From contig NZ_CP116477.1 in NCBI RefSeq assembly GCF_028335745.1, positions 3,596,001-3,660,000 on the forward strand: DNA of 64,000 nt, written 5' to 3'. Below the pieces are notes generated by a model. The model had not been told where the DNA came from and did not search any database. It saw nothing but the letters and a program-made list of their open reading frames with translations. The position numbers were made by a program, and so were the translations under genes. Of the stretch, positions 55,582-64,000 are shown piece after piece. Position 1 is the first letter of the stretch; each line of letters starts with the position of its first letter. The stretch comes from Pectobacterium sp. A5351 (GTDB lineage: Bacteria; Pseudomonadota; Gammaproteobacteria; Enterobacterales; Enterobacteriaceae).

Positions 55582-56360
55582 GCCAGAGCTGGCGCACGTT
55601 GGGATTATTCCTGAATGAATTGGGGCTGGCATAGAGGTAAAAGGAATAAGGAGTCACAATTAACGAAGATTAAGGTCATGATAATTTGAGAAAAATTCAT
55701 AACAGAATGGGAACATGACAAACATGTCGCTATTCACTACGGCATCTCGATTATTTTTACTGTCACACGCTGATACCAAAGACAACCGTTTTCAGAATTG
55801 TCTTACCAGCCCCGAATACCTTGAATACCAAGGCCTGCGTGAGCCCGCAGAATCATACCGCGCAACTGACAGTTGCTCAATGTCACATTTTTAACATCAG
55901 CCTCATCGATTATTGATGAATCAGCCGCTTTACCTGACTTAATGCTCCGCCAAACCAGCAACTAACGGTTCCCTGAACAGCCATGCAGGCTCAGAAAGTG
56001 GGGTTTCACTTATCCTCCCAAGAGAAGCATGAGGGGCGTCACAAGCAGCCCTTTTTTATCGGTCATTTACTCACTTCCTTTAATGCCATTACCTCCTCGC
56101 GGAAATATCTTGCCCTAAAAAACCATAACACATTGTTTTTAAGAAATTTTAAATCTCTTATCGCGATAAAAAAACGGGAAATTTATCGGATAGATATAAA
56201 GTAGCGGGAAAGTATAAAAAACGCGCATAAATAAATATTTTCACCTAGTACAAAGCCAATCATTCAGTGATGTAAACTAAACAAACAAAATAAGGCATGA
56301 CAAAAAACCACACAAAACCATTAAACCAGTTTATCCGCCCTAAGAATGGAGCAACCCGGT
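55582..56360. other. Long region between mraZ and alaE
   Basis: About 780 bp without a supported gene. A plus-strand open frame at 55983-56204 has no recognisable similarity or ribosome site and is doubtful. The direct repeat GAATACC at about 55815 and 55826 is short. The AT-rich part at 56100-56290 probably holds the alaE promoter. Confidence 0.5.
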
Positions 56361-56798
56361 ATGTTTTCCCCGACGTCACGATTGCGAAGTGTCACCGCAG
56401 ATACCTTTGCGCTCGTTGTCTATTGTTTCATCACTGGCATGGCGATAGAAATCATGCTTTCCGGTATGAGCTTCGAGCAATCGCTGTCTTCGCGTTTACT
56501 GTCTATCCCCGTTAATATTGCCATTGCCTGGCCGTATGGGCTGTATCGCGATCGTGTGTTGAATATAGCCAGACGTCACGGTGGTGAGCATTTTCTGGTG
56601 CGCAGCCTTGGCGATCTGTTTGCCTATGTCAGTTTCCAATCCCCGGTTTACGCCATTATTCTCTGGTCTATCGGGGCGAATCCCGCGCAAATCCTGACGG
56701 CCGTGACCAGTAATCTGGTGATATCGATGGTGACAGGCGTGATATACGGTTATTTCCTGGAATACTGCCGTCGGCTATTCCGCGTGGCGTTGCCATAA
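56361..56798 (+). CDS. alaE: L-alanine exporter AlaE
   Basis: AlaE exports L-alanine across the inner membrane and prevents toxic build-up. The 145-residue protein starts [20 protein letters not shown], keeps the motifs [29 protein letters not shown] and [14 protein letters not shown], and ends [14 protein letters not shown]. It has four hydrophobic segments, as in E. coli AlaE. ATG 56361 is chosen because GGAG lies 9 bases upstream. E. coli has this gene elsewhere; here it sits between mraZ and cra. Confidence 0.9.
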   Translation: MFSPTSRLRSVTADTFALVVYCFITGMAIEIMLSGMSFEQSLSSRLLSIPVNIAIAWPYGLYRDRVLNIARRHGGEHFLVRSLGDLFAYVSFQSPVYAIILWSIGANPAQILTAVTSNLVISMVTGVIYGYFLEYCRRLFRVALP

Positions 56799-56857
56799 AA
56801 GCGAAGTAAGAGTGGGTTGTGAATTGAGATTGAGAAGTACTGAATAGTCAAGAAGAA

Positions 56858-56879
56858 GCGCCATAGTCATCTATGGCGC
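56858..56879 (-). terminator. cra: cra terminator
   Basis: GCGCCATAG (56858-56866) and CTATGGCGC (56871-56879) form a 9-bp stem. Reading leftwards it is followed by TTCTTCTTG. It lies 16 bases past the cra stop. Confidence 0.7.
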
Positions 56880-56894
56880 AGAAAGGCAGAGAGA

Positions 56895-57899
56895 TTACAC
56901 GCGACTCAGTGAGCCACGACGGTACAGGTTACGCCGGATGCGATTCAAACCGGGCTTCGGCCTTTTCGGTTCATCCAGACTGGCCAACACCAGCTCCAGT
57001 ACGCGTTCCGCGACTTCACGATGGCGCTGAGCGACAGACAATACCGGGCATTCCAGATAATCCAACAGTTCATTATCCCCAAAGGTCGCGATAGCCAGAT
57101 TATTCGGTAAACGCCCGTTAATCTTCAGGTTAACGTCCATCACTCCCTGCAATAGCGGAAATGACGTCGTGAACAGCGCTTCAGGCATCGGGTTATTTTT
57201 CAGATAATCCATAAACGCGGCAGCGGCGGCTACGCGCTCATAACTATTGGAGTAAAGATAATTCACTTCACGCGGATCGCCCGCCCAGGCCTGGCGGAAC
57301 CCTTGCTCACGCAGAAAGCTAACAGAAAGCTCAGGCAAAGCGCCAAGATACAGTACCGATTTCGCAGGCACTTTGCGTAATTCCTGCGCCAGCATTTCGG
57401 CATCTTCAAGATCGGCCCCGACCACGCTGGTAAAGTGCTCACGATCTAACGCCCTGTCCAACGCAATAATCGGCAGGTTGCCGTTTATCCAGCGCTGATA
57501 AAACGGGTGCTCGGGGGGTAATGCGGTAGAAACGATAATAGCGTCAACCTGACGCTGTAACAGATGCTCAATACAGCGCATCTCGTTGTCCGGCTGATCT
57601 TCTGAACACGCAATTAATAACTGGTATCCGCGCTGTCTGGCCTGACGCTCCAGATAATTGGCGATGCGTGTATAGCTGGTATTTTCCAGATCGGGAATAA
57701 CCAAACCAATTGAACGTGTGCGTCCGGCACGTAATCCAGCCGCGACGGCGTTGGGATGATAATTGTGCTCCCTGACGACAGCCATGACTTTCTCAACGGT
57801 CTTATCGCTCACGCGATATTGCTTTGCTTTCCCGTTAATAACATAGCTGGCTGTCGTGCGTGAAACACCCGCAAGACGCGCGATTTCATCCAGTTTCAC
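56895..57899 (-). CDS. cra: Catabolite repressor/activator Cra (FruR)
   Basis: Cra is the LacI-family regulator of glycolytic and gluconeogenic genes, released by fructose 1-phosphate. The 334-residue protein starts [20 protein letters not shown] with a LacI helix-turn-helix, the hinge [20 protein letters not shown], and a periplasmic-binding-protein-like effector domain. The length equals E. coli Cra. It lies between mraZ/alaE and ilvH in the conserved order and likely influences central carbon genes such as aceEF and acnB elsewhere in this window. Confidence 0.97.
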   Translation of the reverse strand: MKLDEIARLAGVSRTTASYVINGKAKQYRVSDKTVEKVMAVVREHNYHPNAVAAGLRAGRTRSIGLVIPDLENTSYTRIANYLERQARQRGYQLLIACSEDQPDNEMRCIEHLLQRQVDAIIVSTALPPEHPFYQRWINGNLPIIALDRALDREHFTSVVGADLEDAEMLAQELRKVPAKSVLYLGALPELSVSFLREQGFRQAWAGDPREVNYLYSNSYERVAAAAAFMDYLKNNPMPEALFTTSFPLLQGVMDVNLKINGRLPNNLAIATFGDNELLDYLECPVLSVAQRHREVAERVLELVLASLDEPKRPKPGLNRIRRNLYRRGSLSRV

Positions 57900-58095
57900 G
57901 GTAACCCCTTAGTAGGCCGGAAAATAAATAGGCCGGATAAATAATAAATAGTGTGATGACCATAAAATCATCATGGATATGGCGTAGATCTAACAGCAGA
58001 AGCTTTTGTACGGCAACTGCTTTTATCACGTTACCCGCATATTTCAAGCTGTCATATCAATAATGGACGTCTTTTAACCTGAAATATATTGCGCC
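57900..58095. other. cra upstream region
   Basis: About 200 bp between the cra start and the ERIC element. AGGGG lies close before the start codon as ribosome site (minus strand). No operator was recognised. Confidence 0.4.
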
Positions 58096-58222
<127 letters not shown>

Positions 58223-58242
58223 TATAAGATAAGGGAAATAAA

Positions 58243-58268
58243 GAGGCCCGATACTATTATCGGGCCTC
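58243..58268 (-). terminator. ilvH: ilvH terminator
   Basis: An 11-bp stem (GAGGCCCGATA at 58243-58253, TATCGGGCCTC at 58258-58268) reads leftwards into TTTATTT, 27 bases past the ilvH stop. Confidence 0.9.
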
Positions 58269-58295
58269 AGAAAGGAAAAAGCAGCGAAAAGTCGA

Positions 58296-58787
58296 TTAAC
58301 GCATGATTTTATCGCCGCGTGATACGCCGACGATCCCAGAGCGTGCTACTTCAACAATTTCGGCCACTTCACGCACGGCGCTGAGGAAGGCGTCCAGTTT
58401 ATCGCTGGTGCCAGCAAGCTGTACGGTATAAAGCGAGGCAGTAACATCCACAATCTGCCCGCGGAAAATATCGGCGCAGCGCTTCACTTCTTCGCGCCCA
58501 TATCCTGTGGTTTGCAGCTTCACCAGCATGATTTCACGCTCAACGTGCGCACCCTGTCCCAGTTCACTGACGCGCAGAACATCCACCAGCTTGTGCAACT
58601 GCTTTTCAATCTGCTCCAGCACTTTCTCATCGCCCACCGTCTGAATCGTCATACGGGATAGCGTAGGATCTTCGGTTGGGGCTACCGTCAGGCTTTCGAT
58701 GTTGTAGCCGCGCTGTGAAAACAGGCCGACGACACGTGACAAGGCGCCCGATTCATTCTCAAGTAATACTGATAAAATCCGCCGCAT
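58296..58787 (-). CDS. ilvH: Acetolactate synthase III small (regulatory) subunit
   Basis: IlvH binds valine and activates and feedback-inhibits the IlvI catalytic subunit. From ATG 58787 it has 163 residues, the E. coli length. The ACT domain starts [20 protein letters not shown] and contains [20 protein letters not shown], followed by the C-terminal domain. The start lies 2 bases after the ilvI stop, and the open frame extends further up inside ilvI without family similarity. Confidence 0.97.
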   Translation of the reverse strand: MRRILSVLLENESGALSRVVGLFSQRGYNIESLTVAPTEDPTLSRMTIQTVGDEKVLEQIEKQLHKLVDVLRVSELGQGAHVEREIMLVKLQTTGYGREEVKRCADIFRGQIVDVTASLYTVQLAGTSDKLDAFLSAVREVAEIVEVARSGIVGVSRGDKIMR

Positions 58788-58789
58788 GA

Positions 58790-60508
58790 TCAGGTCCTCT
58801 CCGTTTTGCTCAGCCACATTTCATCCATCGCCCCGCCACGAATCTGCATGGGGTAAACATGCTCGCTGCTGTCGATGTTGATATCAACAAACACCAGACG
58901 ATCTTTCTGCGCCAGCGCTTGTGACAGCTTACTTTCCAGTTCGTCCGGCGTATCGATAGAAATCCCGACGTGACCGTACGCTTCAGCCAGCTTGACGAAA
59001 TCCGGTAACGATTCCATGTAAGAACTGGAATGGCGGCCAGAGTAAATCATGTCCTGCCACTGCTTCACCATACCGAGGAAGCGGTTGTTCAGGTTGATGA
59101 CCACAACGGGCAAATCATATTGCAGCGCCGTAGAAAGCTCCTGAATATTCATCTGAATACTGCCGTCGCCCGTTACACAAATCACGGTCTCTTCCGGTAG
59201 CGCGAGCTTAATACCCAGTGCCGCAGGCAGGCCAAACCCCATCGTGCCCAACCCACCGGAGTTCACCCAGCGGCGCGGTAAATCGAACGGATAATACAGC
59301 GCGGCGAACATTTGGTGCTGACCAACGTCTGAGGCCACATAGGCTTTGCCTTCAGTCAGACGATGCAGCGTTTCAATCACCGCCTGCGGTTTGATTTTCT
59401 CGCCTTCGGTGCTGTATTTCAGGCAGTGACGGGCACGCCACTGCTCAATGCTCTGCCACCAGTCGCGTAGCGCATCGAACTGCTGCGGCGCGCCATCCTG
59501 TTCCAGCAGCTCCAGCATCAGGGTTAACACCTGTTTAGCGTCGCCAACGATAGGGATATCGGCGTTGACCGTTTTGGAAATCGACGCGGGATCGATATCA
59601 ATGTGCAGTACGGTCGCATTCGGGCAATACTTCGCCAGATTGTTCGTCGTACGGTCGTCGAAACGCACCCCTACGGCGAAAATCACATCGGCGTTATGCA
59701 TCGCCGTATTGGCTTCATACGTCCCGTGCATCCCCAGCATACCGAGGCACTGACGGTGCGTACCGGGAAAACCACCGAGTCCCATCAGAGAAGTGGTCAC
59801 TGGCAGGTTAAGTTTTTCCGCCAGCGTCAGCAGCTCTTCGTGACACTCCGCGTTAATCACGCCACCGCCGCTGTAGATAATCGGTTTTTTTGCCGCTAGC
59901 AGCGTTTGCAGCGCACGACGAATCTGGCCTTTGTGCCCCTGAACCGTCGGATTATAGGAACGCATGCTGACGCTTTCAGGATAAACGTACGGCAGCTTAT
60001 TTGCCGGATTCATGATGTCTTTCGGCAGATCGACGACGACCGGGCCCGGACGCCCGCTGGACGCCAGATAAAACGCTTTTTTCAGGATCGTGGGGACATC
60101 TTCGGTCTTTTTGACCAAAAAGCTGTGTTTCACGATAGGGCGGGAAATCCCCACCGTGTCGCATTCCTGAAAGGAATCATAACCAATCAGCGAAGTCGCA
60201 ACCTGACCGGACAACACCACCATAGGAATGGAGTCCATATACGCCGTGGCGATACCGGTAATAGCGTTGGTCGCACCCGGGCCGGAAGTGACCAGCACAA
60301 CGCCGACCTCGCCCGTCGCTCGTGCATAGCCATCGGCCATATGTACCGCACCTTGCTCATGCCGCACCAAAATATGCTCGATACCGCCAACCGTATGCAG
60401 GGCATCATAAATATCCAGCACCGCACCGCCCGGATAACCGAACACATGTTTTACGCCCTGATCGATCAACGATCGGACCACCATTTCGGCACCTGACAAC
60501 ATCTCCAT
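58790..60508 (-). CDS. ilvI: Acetolactate synthase III large (catalytic) subunit
   Basis: IlvI joins two pyruvates, or pyruvate and 2-oxobutyrate, for valine, leucine and isoleucine synthesis. The 572-residue ThDP enzyme starts [20 protein letters not shown]. The catalytic Glu lies in [20 protein letters not shown], and the ThDP/Mg motif in [20 protein letters not shown] ends at INLNN. ATG 60508 is the family start and has GAGGC upstream. The first 95 bases upstream end at an ERIC element, so the promoter is very close or lies in that element. Confidence 0.97.
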   Translation of the reverse strand: MEMLSGAEMVVRSLIDQGVKHVFGYPGGAVLDIYDALHTVGGIEHILVRHEQGAVHMADGYARATGEVGVVLVTSGPGATNAITGIATAYMDSIPMVVLSGQVATSLIGYDSFQECDTVGISRPIVKHSFLVKKTEDVPTILKKAFYLASSGRPGPVVVDLPKDIMNPANKLPYVYPESVSMRSYNPTVQGHKGQIRRALQTLLAAKKPIIYSGGGVINAECHEELLTLAEKLNLPVTTSLMGLGGFPGTHRQCLGMLGMHGTYEANTAMHNADVIFAVGVRFDDRTTNNLAKYCPNATVLHIDIDPASISKTVNADIPIVGDAKQVLTLMLELLEQDGAPQQFDALRDWWQSIEQWRARHCLKYSTEGEKIKPQAVIETLHRLTEGKAYVASDVGQHQMFAALYYPFDLPRRWVNSGGLGTMGFGLPAALGIKLALPEETVICVTGDGSIQMNIQELSTALQYDLPVVVINLNNRFLGMVKQWQDMIYSGRHSSSYMESLPDFVKLAEAYGHVGISIDTPDELESKLSQALAQKDRLVFVDINIDSSEHVYPMQIRGGAMDEMWLSKTERT

Positions 60509-60603
60509 GGGTTTGCCTCTTTTGTTCAGAAAGCGGAATCCGCTTCTGTATTGACCGGGGGAAATCCCCGCGCTCACGTTGTGTTAATACTGTTAAATTT
60601 TAG

Positions 60604-60730
<127 letters not shown>

Positions 60731-60995
60731 CAAGAATACGAAATATTATAGGGATGACTAATAACCCATTAACATAACGCCAGATTATGACGCAGACAAA
60801 CGACAAAAAACCACCGCCCTTAATCAGGAACAGGGGGAATCGAACGTGAGGGAAAAAAGAACTGAAATAAAATACTAACAGGAAACCGTCAGACCTGAGA
60901 GATCGTCCATGGAGAACATGAATTACAGAGCGAAATCTTGAGGCCAGAAAATCCCTTTTCTTTTCATGAAACGGGTTATCCGGCCTCCAACATCA
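60731..60995. other. Gap between ERIC and the acyl-CoA synthetase gene
   Basis: About 265 bp with no supported gene. In E. coli leuO lies between ilvI and leu, but no leuO-like sequence is seen here. The AT-rich part at 60740-60880 could hold regulatory sites for ilvIH. Confidence 0.5.
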
Positions 60996-62801
60996 TCAGG
61001 ATTCCGCGTACATCGCATCAATTTCCAACTGGTAACGCTGGTTGATAATCTTCCTGCGTAGCTTGAGTGTTGGCGTCAGTTCCCCTTCCTCCATCGAAAA
61101 CGGTATAGGCAACAGCGTGAATTTCTTCACCTGCTCAACGCGGGAAAGTTCCTTCTGCATCTCCCACAGGCGCTGCTCGAACAGCTCAATAATATGGCTG
61201 TGACGCAGCAATTCCAGCCGATCGTGATACTTCAGATTGATGGAGTGAGCGTATTCTTCCAGCGCCTCGAAACAGGGAACAATCAGCGCAGACACGTACT
61301 TACGTGTGTCCGCGATAATCGCCACCTGCTCGATAAAGCGATCCTGCCCCAGCGTCCCTTCCAGATGCTGCGGAGCAATATATTTACCGCCCGACGTTTT
61401 CATCAGATCCTTCAAGCGCTCGGTAATAAACAGGTTACCGTTGGCATCCAGCTCTCCCGCATCGCCGGTTCTCAACCAGCCGTCTTCGGTAAAGGTTTCT
61501 GCGGTTTCCTGCGGGCGATGGAAATAACCCCGCATGATGGTCGCGCCGCGCACCTGAATCTCTTTTTCCTCACCAATGCGGACTTCAATGCCCGGCAGCG
61601 GCGTACCAATAGAACCTAAGCGGAAACGATTTTCTTCCCAGCAGGAAACCGTCGCACAGGTTTCGGTCATACCGTAACCATAGATGATGCGAATCCCTAT
61701 CGAGCTGAAAAACAGAATGATATTGTCATCCAGTCGCGCGCCTGCGGCTGGCATAAAACGAATCTCACCTCCCAGAAGCTGGCGCAGTTTCCCTAGCACC
61801 AGACGGTCAGCATAGCGATGCATCACGCGGCGGAAGAGTCCCGCTTTTTTCGCCGTCTGGCTAGCCAGAAAAACGTATTGCCCCTGCGTAACAGCCCAGT
61901 TGAAGAGCCGCTGGCGATACCACGGCGCCTGCGCCACTTTTTCATGGATTGCGCTATACACTTTCTCATAAAAACGCGGTACCGCGCACATCACCGTAGG
62001 CTTCACCGCCTGCATCGCGGCACGTACCAGATTCGTATCACGGAGGTACACGTTCTGTGCGCCGCGATGCATAATGACAAAGCTCCATGCGCGCTCAAAT
62101 ACGTGTGAAAGCGGTAAGAAACAGAGCGATACGTCATTTTCCGACATATCCAGACGATCGTCATGCAGCTTAAGCTGCATCGCCATGTTGGTGTAATCCA
62201 GCATGACGCCTTTCGGTTCGCCGGTGGTGCCAGAGGTATAAATCAGCGTAAACAGATCGTTGAGATCGCGGCTATCGATGCGCGTTTGCCATTCTTCACG
62301 CCAGAAATCGTCTACCGCCTGCGCTTCAAATTCCTGTAGAGATTGCGCAATATCGCTACCGCGCAGATTAATGCCTTCATCCATCACGATAATATTTCGC
62401 AGTTGCGGACAGGTATCACGCAGCGCCAGCAAGGCATCCAACTGCGCCTGCCCCCCAACGAATATCGTACGAATATCGGCATCATTGATGATAAACGCCG
62501 CCTGTGCCGCCGTATTCGTGGCATAGATTGGCACACTGATCGCCCGCAGGTGCAGCAGCGCCAAATCGGCCAGCGACCAGTTCATCGAGTTATAAGAAAA
62601 AATAGCCACCCGCTCCTGAACATCTACGCCCAGCGCTAAAAGCGCGCTGGCAATGCGCTGAATGCGCTGTCCGGCCTGTGTCCAGGTGAGCTGTTTTTCG
62701 CCCGCAGGCGTCCACTCGCGCAACGCAATACGACCCGCGCAGTGATTGATCCGATCTTGAACCCGGTGCACCACATGATATGGCTGTAAATGATTAGTCA
62801 T
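60996..62801 (-). CDS. Long-chain acyl-CoA synthetase (AMP-forming, FadD15/ACSL type)
   Basis: The 601-residue protein belongs to the ANL superfamily and is likely to activate long-chain fatty acids with ATP and CoA. Motifs are LIYTSGTTGEPKGVMLDYTN (about 190-210, the P-loop-like AMP motif), FLPLSHVFERAWS, IIYGYGMTETCATVS and WLRTGDAGELDANGNLFITE (about 445-465), followed by DLMKTSGGKYIAPQHLE. It is closer to the FadD15/ACSL branch than to the FadD of beta-oxidation. No membrane helix is clear. The substrate and pathway here are inferred. It occupies the position of leuO in E. coli. Confidence 0.85.
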   Translation of the reverse strand: MTNHLQPYHVVHRVQDRINHCAGRIALREWTPAGEKQLTWTQAGQRIQRIASALLALGVDVQERVAIFSYNSMNWSLADLALLHLRAISVPIYATNTAAQAAFIINDADIRTIFVGGQAQLDALLALRDTCPQLRNIIVMDEGINLRGSDIAQSLQEFEAQAVDDFWREEWQTRIDSRDLNDLFTLIYTSGTTGEPKGVMLDYTNMAMQLKLHDDRLDMSENDVSLCFLPLSHVFERAWSFVIMHRGAQNVYLRDTNLVRAAMQAVKPTVMCAVPRFYEKVYSAIHEKVAQAPWYRQRLFNWAVTQGQYVFLASQTAKKAGLFRRVMHRYADRLVLGKLRQLLGGEIRFMPAAGARLDDNIILFFSSIGIRIIYGYGMTETCATVSCWEENRFRLGSIGTPLPGIEVRIGEEKEIQVRGATIMRGYFHRPQETAETFTEDGWLRTGDAGELDANGNLFITERLKDLMKTSGGKYIAPQHLEGTLGQDRFIEQVAIIADTRKYVSALIVPCFEALEEYAHSINLKYHDRLELLRHSHIIELFEQRLWEMQKELSRVEQVKKFTLLPIPFSMEEGELTPTLKLRRKIINQRYQLEIDAMYAES

Positions 62802-62966
62802 CTGTAAAAGAATTTATAAGGGAAATGAATTCGACAGCGTTTCAGCGTACAACTGTACATTATTTGGCGTGCAGTCTACCGTCATTGTTCAAAACCGCAA
62901 CGTTCTTTCGTGCATTCGCCGCTGGCTATAGCTGGTTTACTTGACGCACATCACACCAATCAAAAG

Positions 62967-62995
62967 TTGACATATCCCTGATAATCGCGTACCAA
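62967..62995 (+). promoter_or_regulatory. leuL: leu operon promoter
   Basis: TTGACA (62967-62972), a 17-bp spacer and TACCAA (62990-62995) lie 35 bp before the leuL start. The -35 is perfect, the -10 weak. Placement fits a leu promoter. Confidence 0.65.
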
Positions 62996-63029
62996 TAAAG
63001 CAACACCGAATTTTAGATGACGAGACACC

Positions 63030-63113
63030 ATGTTCAACTTTACTGTCCTACTAAGCCTACTACTAAACGCATCCTTCTTGCGCGGTAGGTTTGTGGGCAG
63101 AGTTCAGAACTAA
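63030..63113 (+). CDS. leuL: leu operon leader peptide
   Basis: The 27-residue peptide MFNFTVLLSLLLNASFLRGR, then FVGRVQN, contains the control run LLSLLL. All five leucines in the run use the rare CTA codon. When charged leucyl-tRNA is scarce, the ribosome stalls there and the downstream terminator cannot form, so leuABCD is transcribed. The terminator lies 22 bases past the stop. E. coli leuL has the same arrangement with four consecutive leucines. Confidence 0.92.
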   Translation: MFNFTVLLSLLLNASFLRGRFVGRVQN

Positions 63114-63134
63114 GTTTCTCGCCACACGATACAA

Positions 63135-63165
63135 AAAACCCGCGCTGATGCGCGGGTTTTTTTTT
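63135..63165 (+). terminator. leuL: leu attenuator
   Basis: AAAACCCGCGC (63135-63145) pairs with GCGCGGGTTTT (63150-63160) over a 4-base loop and continues with Ts to about 63165. It lies 48 bases before leuA and is the Rho-independent terminator of the leu leader. Confidence 0.95.
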
Positions 63166-63212
63166 ACTCGCCGAGCGCCAAGTACAAGTAGACACGACAA
63201 GGAACTAAACCG

Positions 63213-64000
63213 ATGAGCGAGCAAGTCATTATTTTTGATACCACATTACGCGATGGTGAGCAGGCTTTACAGGCGAGTCTGAGTGTAAAAGAAAAGCTGC
63301 AAATTGCTTTCGCCCTGGAACGTATGGGCGTTGATGTCATGGAAGTGGGCTTTCCGGTTTCCTCTCCCGGCGACTTTGAATCCGTTCAGACCATCGCCCG
63401 CAACATCAAAAACAGTCGTGTGTGCGGCCTGACCCGCTGCGTTGAAAAGGACATCGATGTCGCCGCAGAAGCGCTGCGTGTCGCAGACGCCTTCCGTATT
63501 CATACGTTTATCGCAACCTCACCGATGCACATCGCGACCAAGCTGCGCAGCACGCTGGACGAGGTGATCGAACGCGCCATCTACATGATCAAACGCGCGC
63601 GTAACTATACAGACGATGTCGAATTCTCATGCGAAGATGCAGGCCGTACACCAATCCCGGACCTGTGTCGTGTAGTTGAGGCCGCCATCAACGCCGGCGC
63701 CCGCACCATCAATATCCCGGATACTGTCGGCTACACCATGCCGCATGAGTTCGGCAATATCATCTCCTCTTTGTACCAACGCGTTCCTAATATCGATAAA
63801 GCCATTATTTCTGTTCACACCCATGACGATCTGGGTTTGGCGGTCGGCAACGCCATGGCAGCGGTACACGCCGGGGCTCGTCAGGTAGAAGGCACATTGA
63901 ACGGTATCGGCGAACGTGCGGGTAACTGTTCACTGGAAGAGGTCATCATGGCGATCAAAACCCGCCATAACATCCTGAATGTCCACACCAATATCAATCA
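63213..64000 (+). CDS. leuA: 2-isopropylmalate synthase (partial, N-terminal 262 residues)
   Basis: LeuA condenses acetyl-CoA with 2-oxoisovalerate, the first step of leucine synthesis, and is inhibited by leucine through a C-terminal domain that lies outside the window. The visible part is the catalytic TIM barrel: [20 protein letters not shown] at the start with the metal-binding Asp, [14 protein letters not shown], and [20 protein letters not shown] with metal-binding histidines, then [23 protein letters not shown] precedes the ATG. It runs off the right edge. Confidence 0.98.
   Translation, partial: MSEQVIIFDTTLRDGEQALQASLSVKEKLQIAFALERMGVDVMEVGFPVSSPGDFESVQTIARNIKNSRVCGLTRCVEKDIDVAAEALRVADAFRIHTFIATSPMHIATKLRSTLDEVIERAIYMIKRARNYTDDVEFSCEDAGRTPIPDLCRVVEAAINAGARTINIPDTVGYTMPHEFGNIISSLYQRVPNIDKAIISVHTHDDLGLAVGNAMAAVHAGARQVEGTLNGIGERAGNCSLEEVIMAIKTRHNILNVHTNIN

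Noticed and set aside
55983..56204. Plus-strand open frame of 73 codons between mraZ and alaE
   Set aside because: No ribosome site, no recognisable similarity, and biased AT-rich composition.

Overview
The window is a stretch of chromosome from a member of the Enterobacterales. The gene order and proteins look most like Pectobacterium (soft-rot Pectobacteriaceae). The order matches the E. coli 2-3 minute region: leu - ilvIH - cra - mraZ/dcw cluster - secM-secA-mutT - yacG-zapD-coaE - guaC - hofCB-ppdD - nadC/ampDE - aroP - pdhR-aceEF-lpdA - acnB-yacL. It also has features E. coli lacks here: alaE beside cra, a DUF721/DciA gene beside secM, an acyl-CoA synthetase in place of leuO, ERIC elements, and an accessory block between acnB and lpdA. 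The genus is my recognition, not a database result.

Layout. 1-0.9 kb: the end of an ascorbate-type PTS IIC gene and a fructose-6-phosphate aldolase. 1-4.2 kb: yacL and acnB on the minus strand. 4.4-7.9 kb: a decayed patch of insertion sequences (IS3-family, IS150-like, IS66) around one intact secreted glycerophosphodiester phosphodiesterase gene and a broken AraC/PchR-type regulator. 8-14.4 kb: accessory metabolism (MmgE/PrpD protein, secreted alpha/beta hydrolase, MFS exporter coupled to a serine hydrolase, divergent LysR regulator). 14.5-21.6 kb: the pyruvate dehydrogenase operon pdhR-aceE-aceF-lpdA with a clear PdhR operator. 22.3-25.2 kb: aroP, ampE, ampD. 25.8-30.1 kb: nadC, then the type IV pilin locus ppdD-hofB-hofC with a CRP-S-like site. 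30.2-33.6 kb: guaC, coaE, zapD, yacG, mutT. 33.7-37.6 kb: secA, secM, and a divergent DciA-family gene. 37.6-55.5 kb: lpxC and the whole dcw cluster, ftsZ back to mraZ, reading leftwards from one mra promoter with MraZ boxes. 56.4-60.5 kb: alaE, cra, ilvH, ilvI. 61-64 kb: a long-chain acyl-CoA synthetase, the leu leader and attenuator, and the start of leuA.

How the genes work together. Most of the window is core metabolism and envelope growth. The PDH complex and aconitase feed the TCA cycle. The dcw cluster makes lipid II and the divisome, followed by lpxC for lipid A. AmpD/AmpE recycle muropeptides, and SecM/SecA control protein export. ilvIH and leu make branched-chain amino acids.

I did not find a convincing new multi-gene system. 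The observations most worth checking are: a nonsense codon that cuts the glutamine-rich tail from FtsQ, with the rest of the tail still in frame up to the ftsA start; a SecM whose arrest motif lacks the usual phenylalanine; a DciA-type helicase-loader homologue in a lineage expected to use DnaC; a regulator interrupted by an IS remnant; a hairpin containing the nadC ribosome binding site; an ERIC element with a 72-bp hairpin-rich insert; and an ERIC edge that may serve as the ilvIH promoter.
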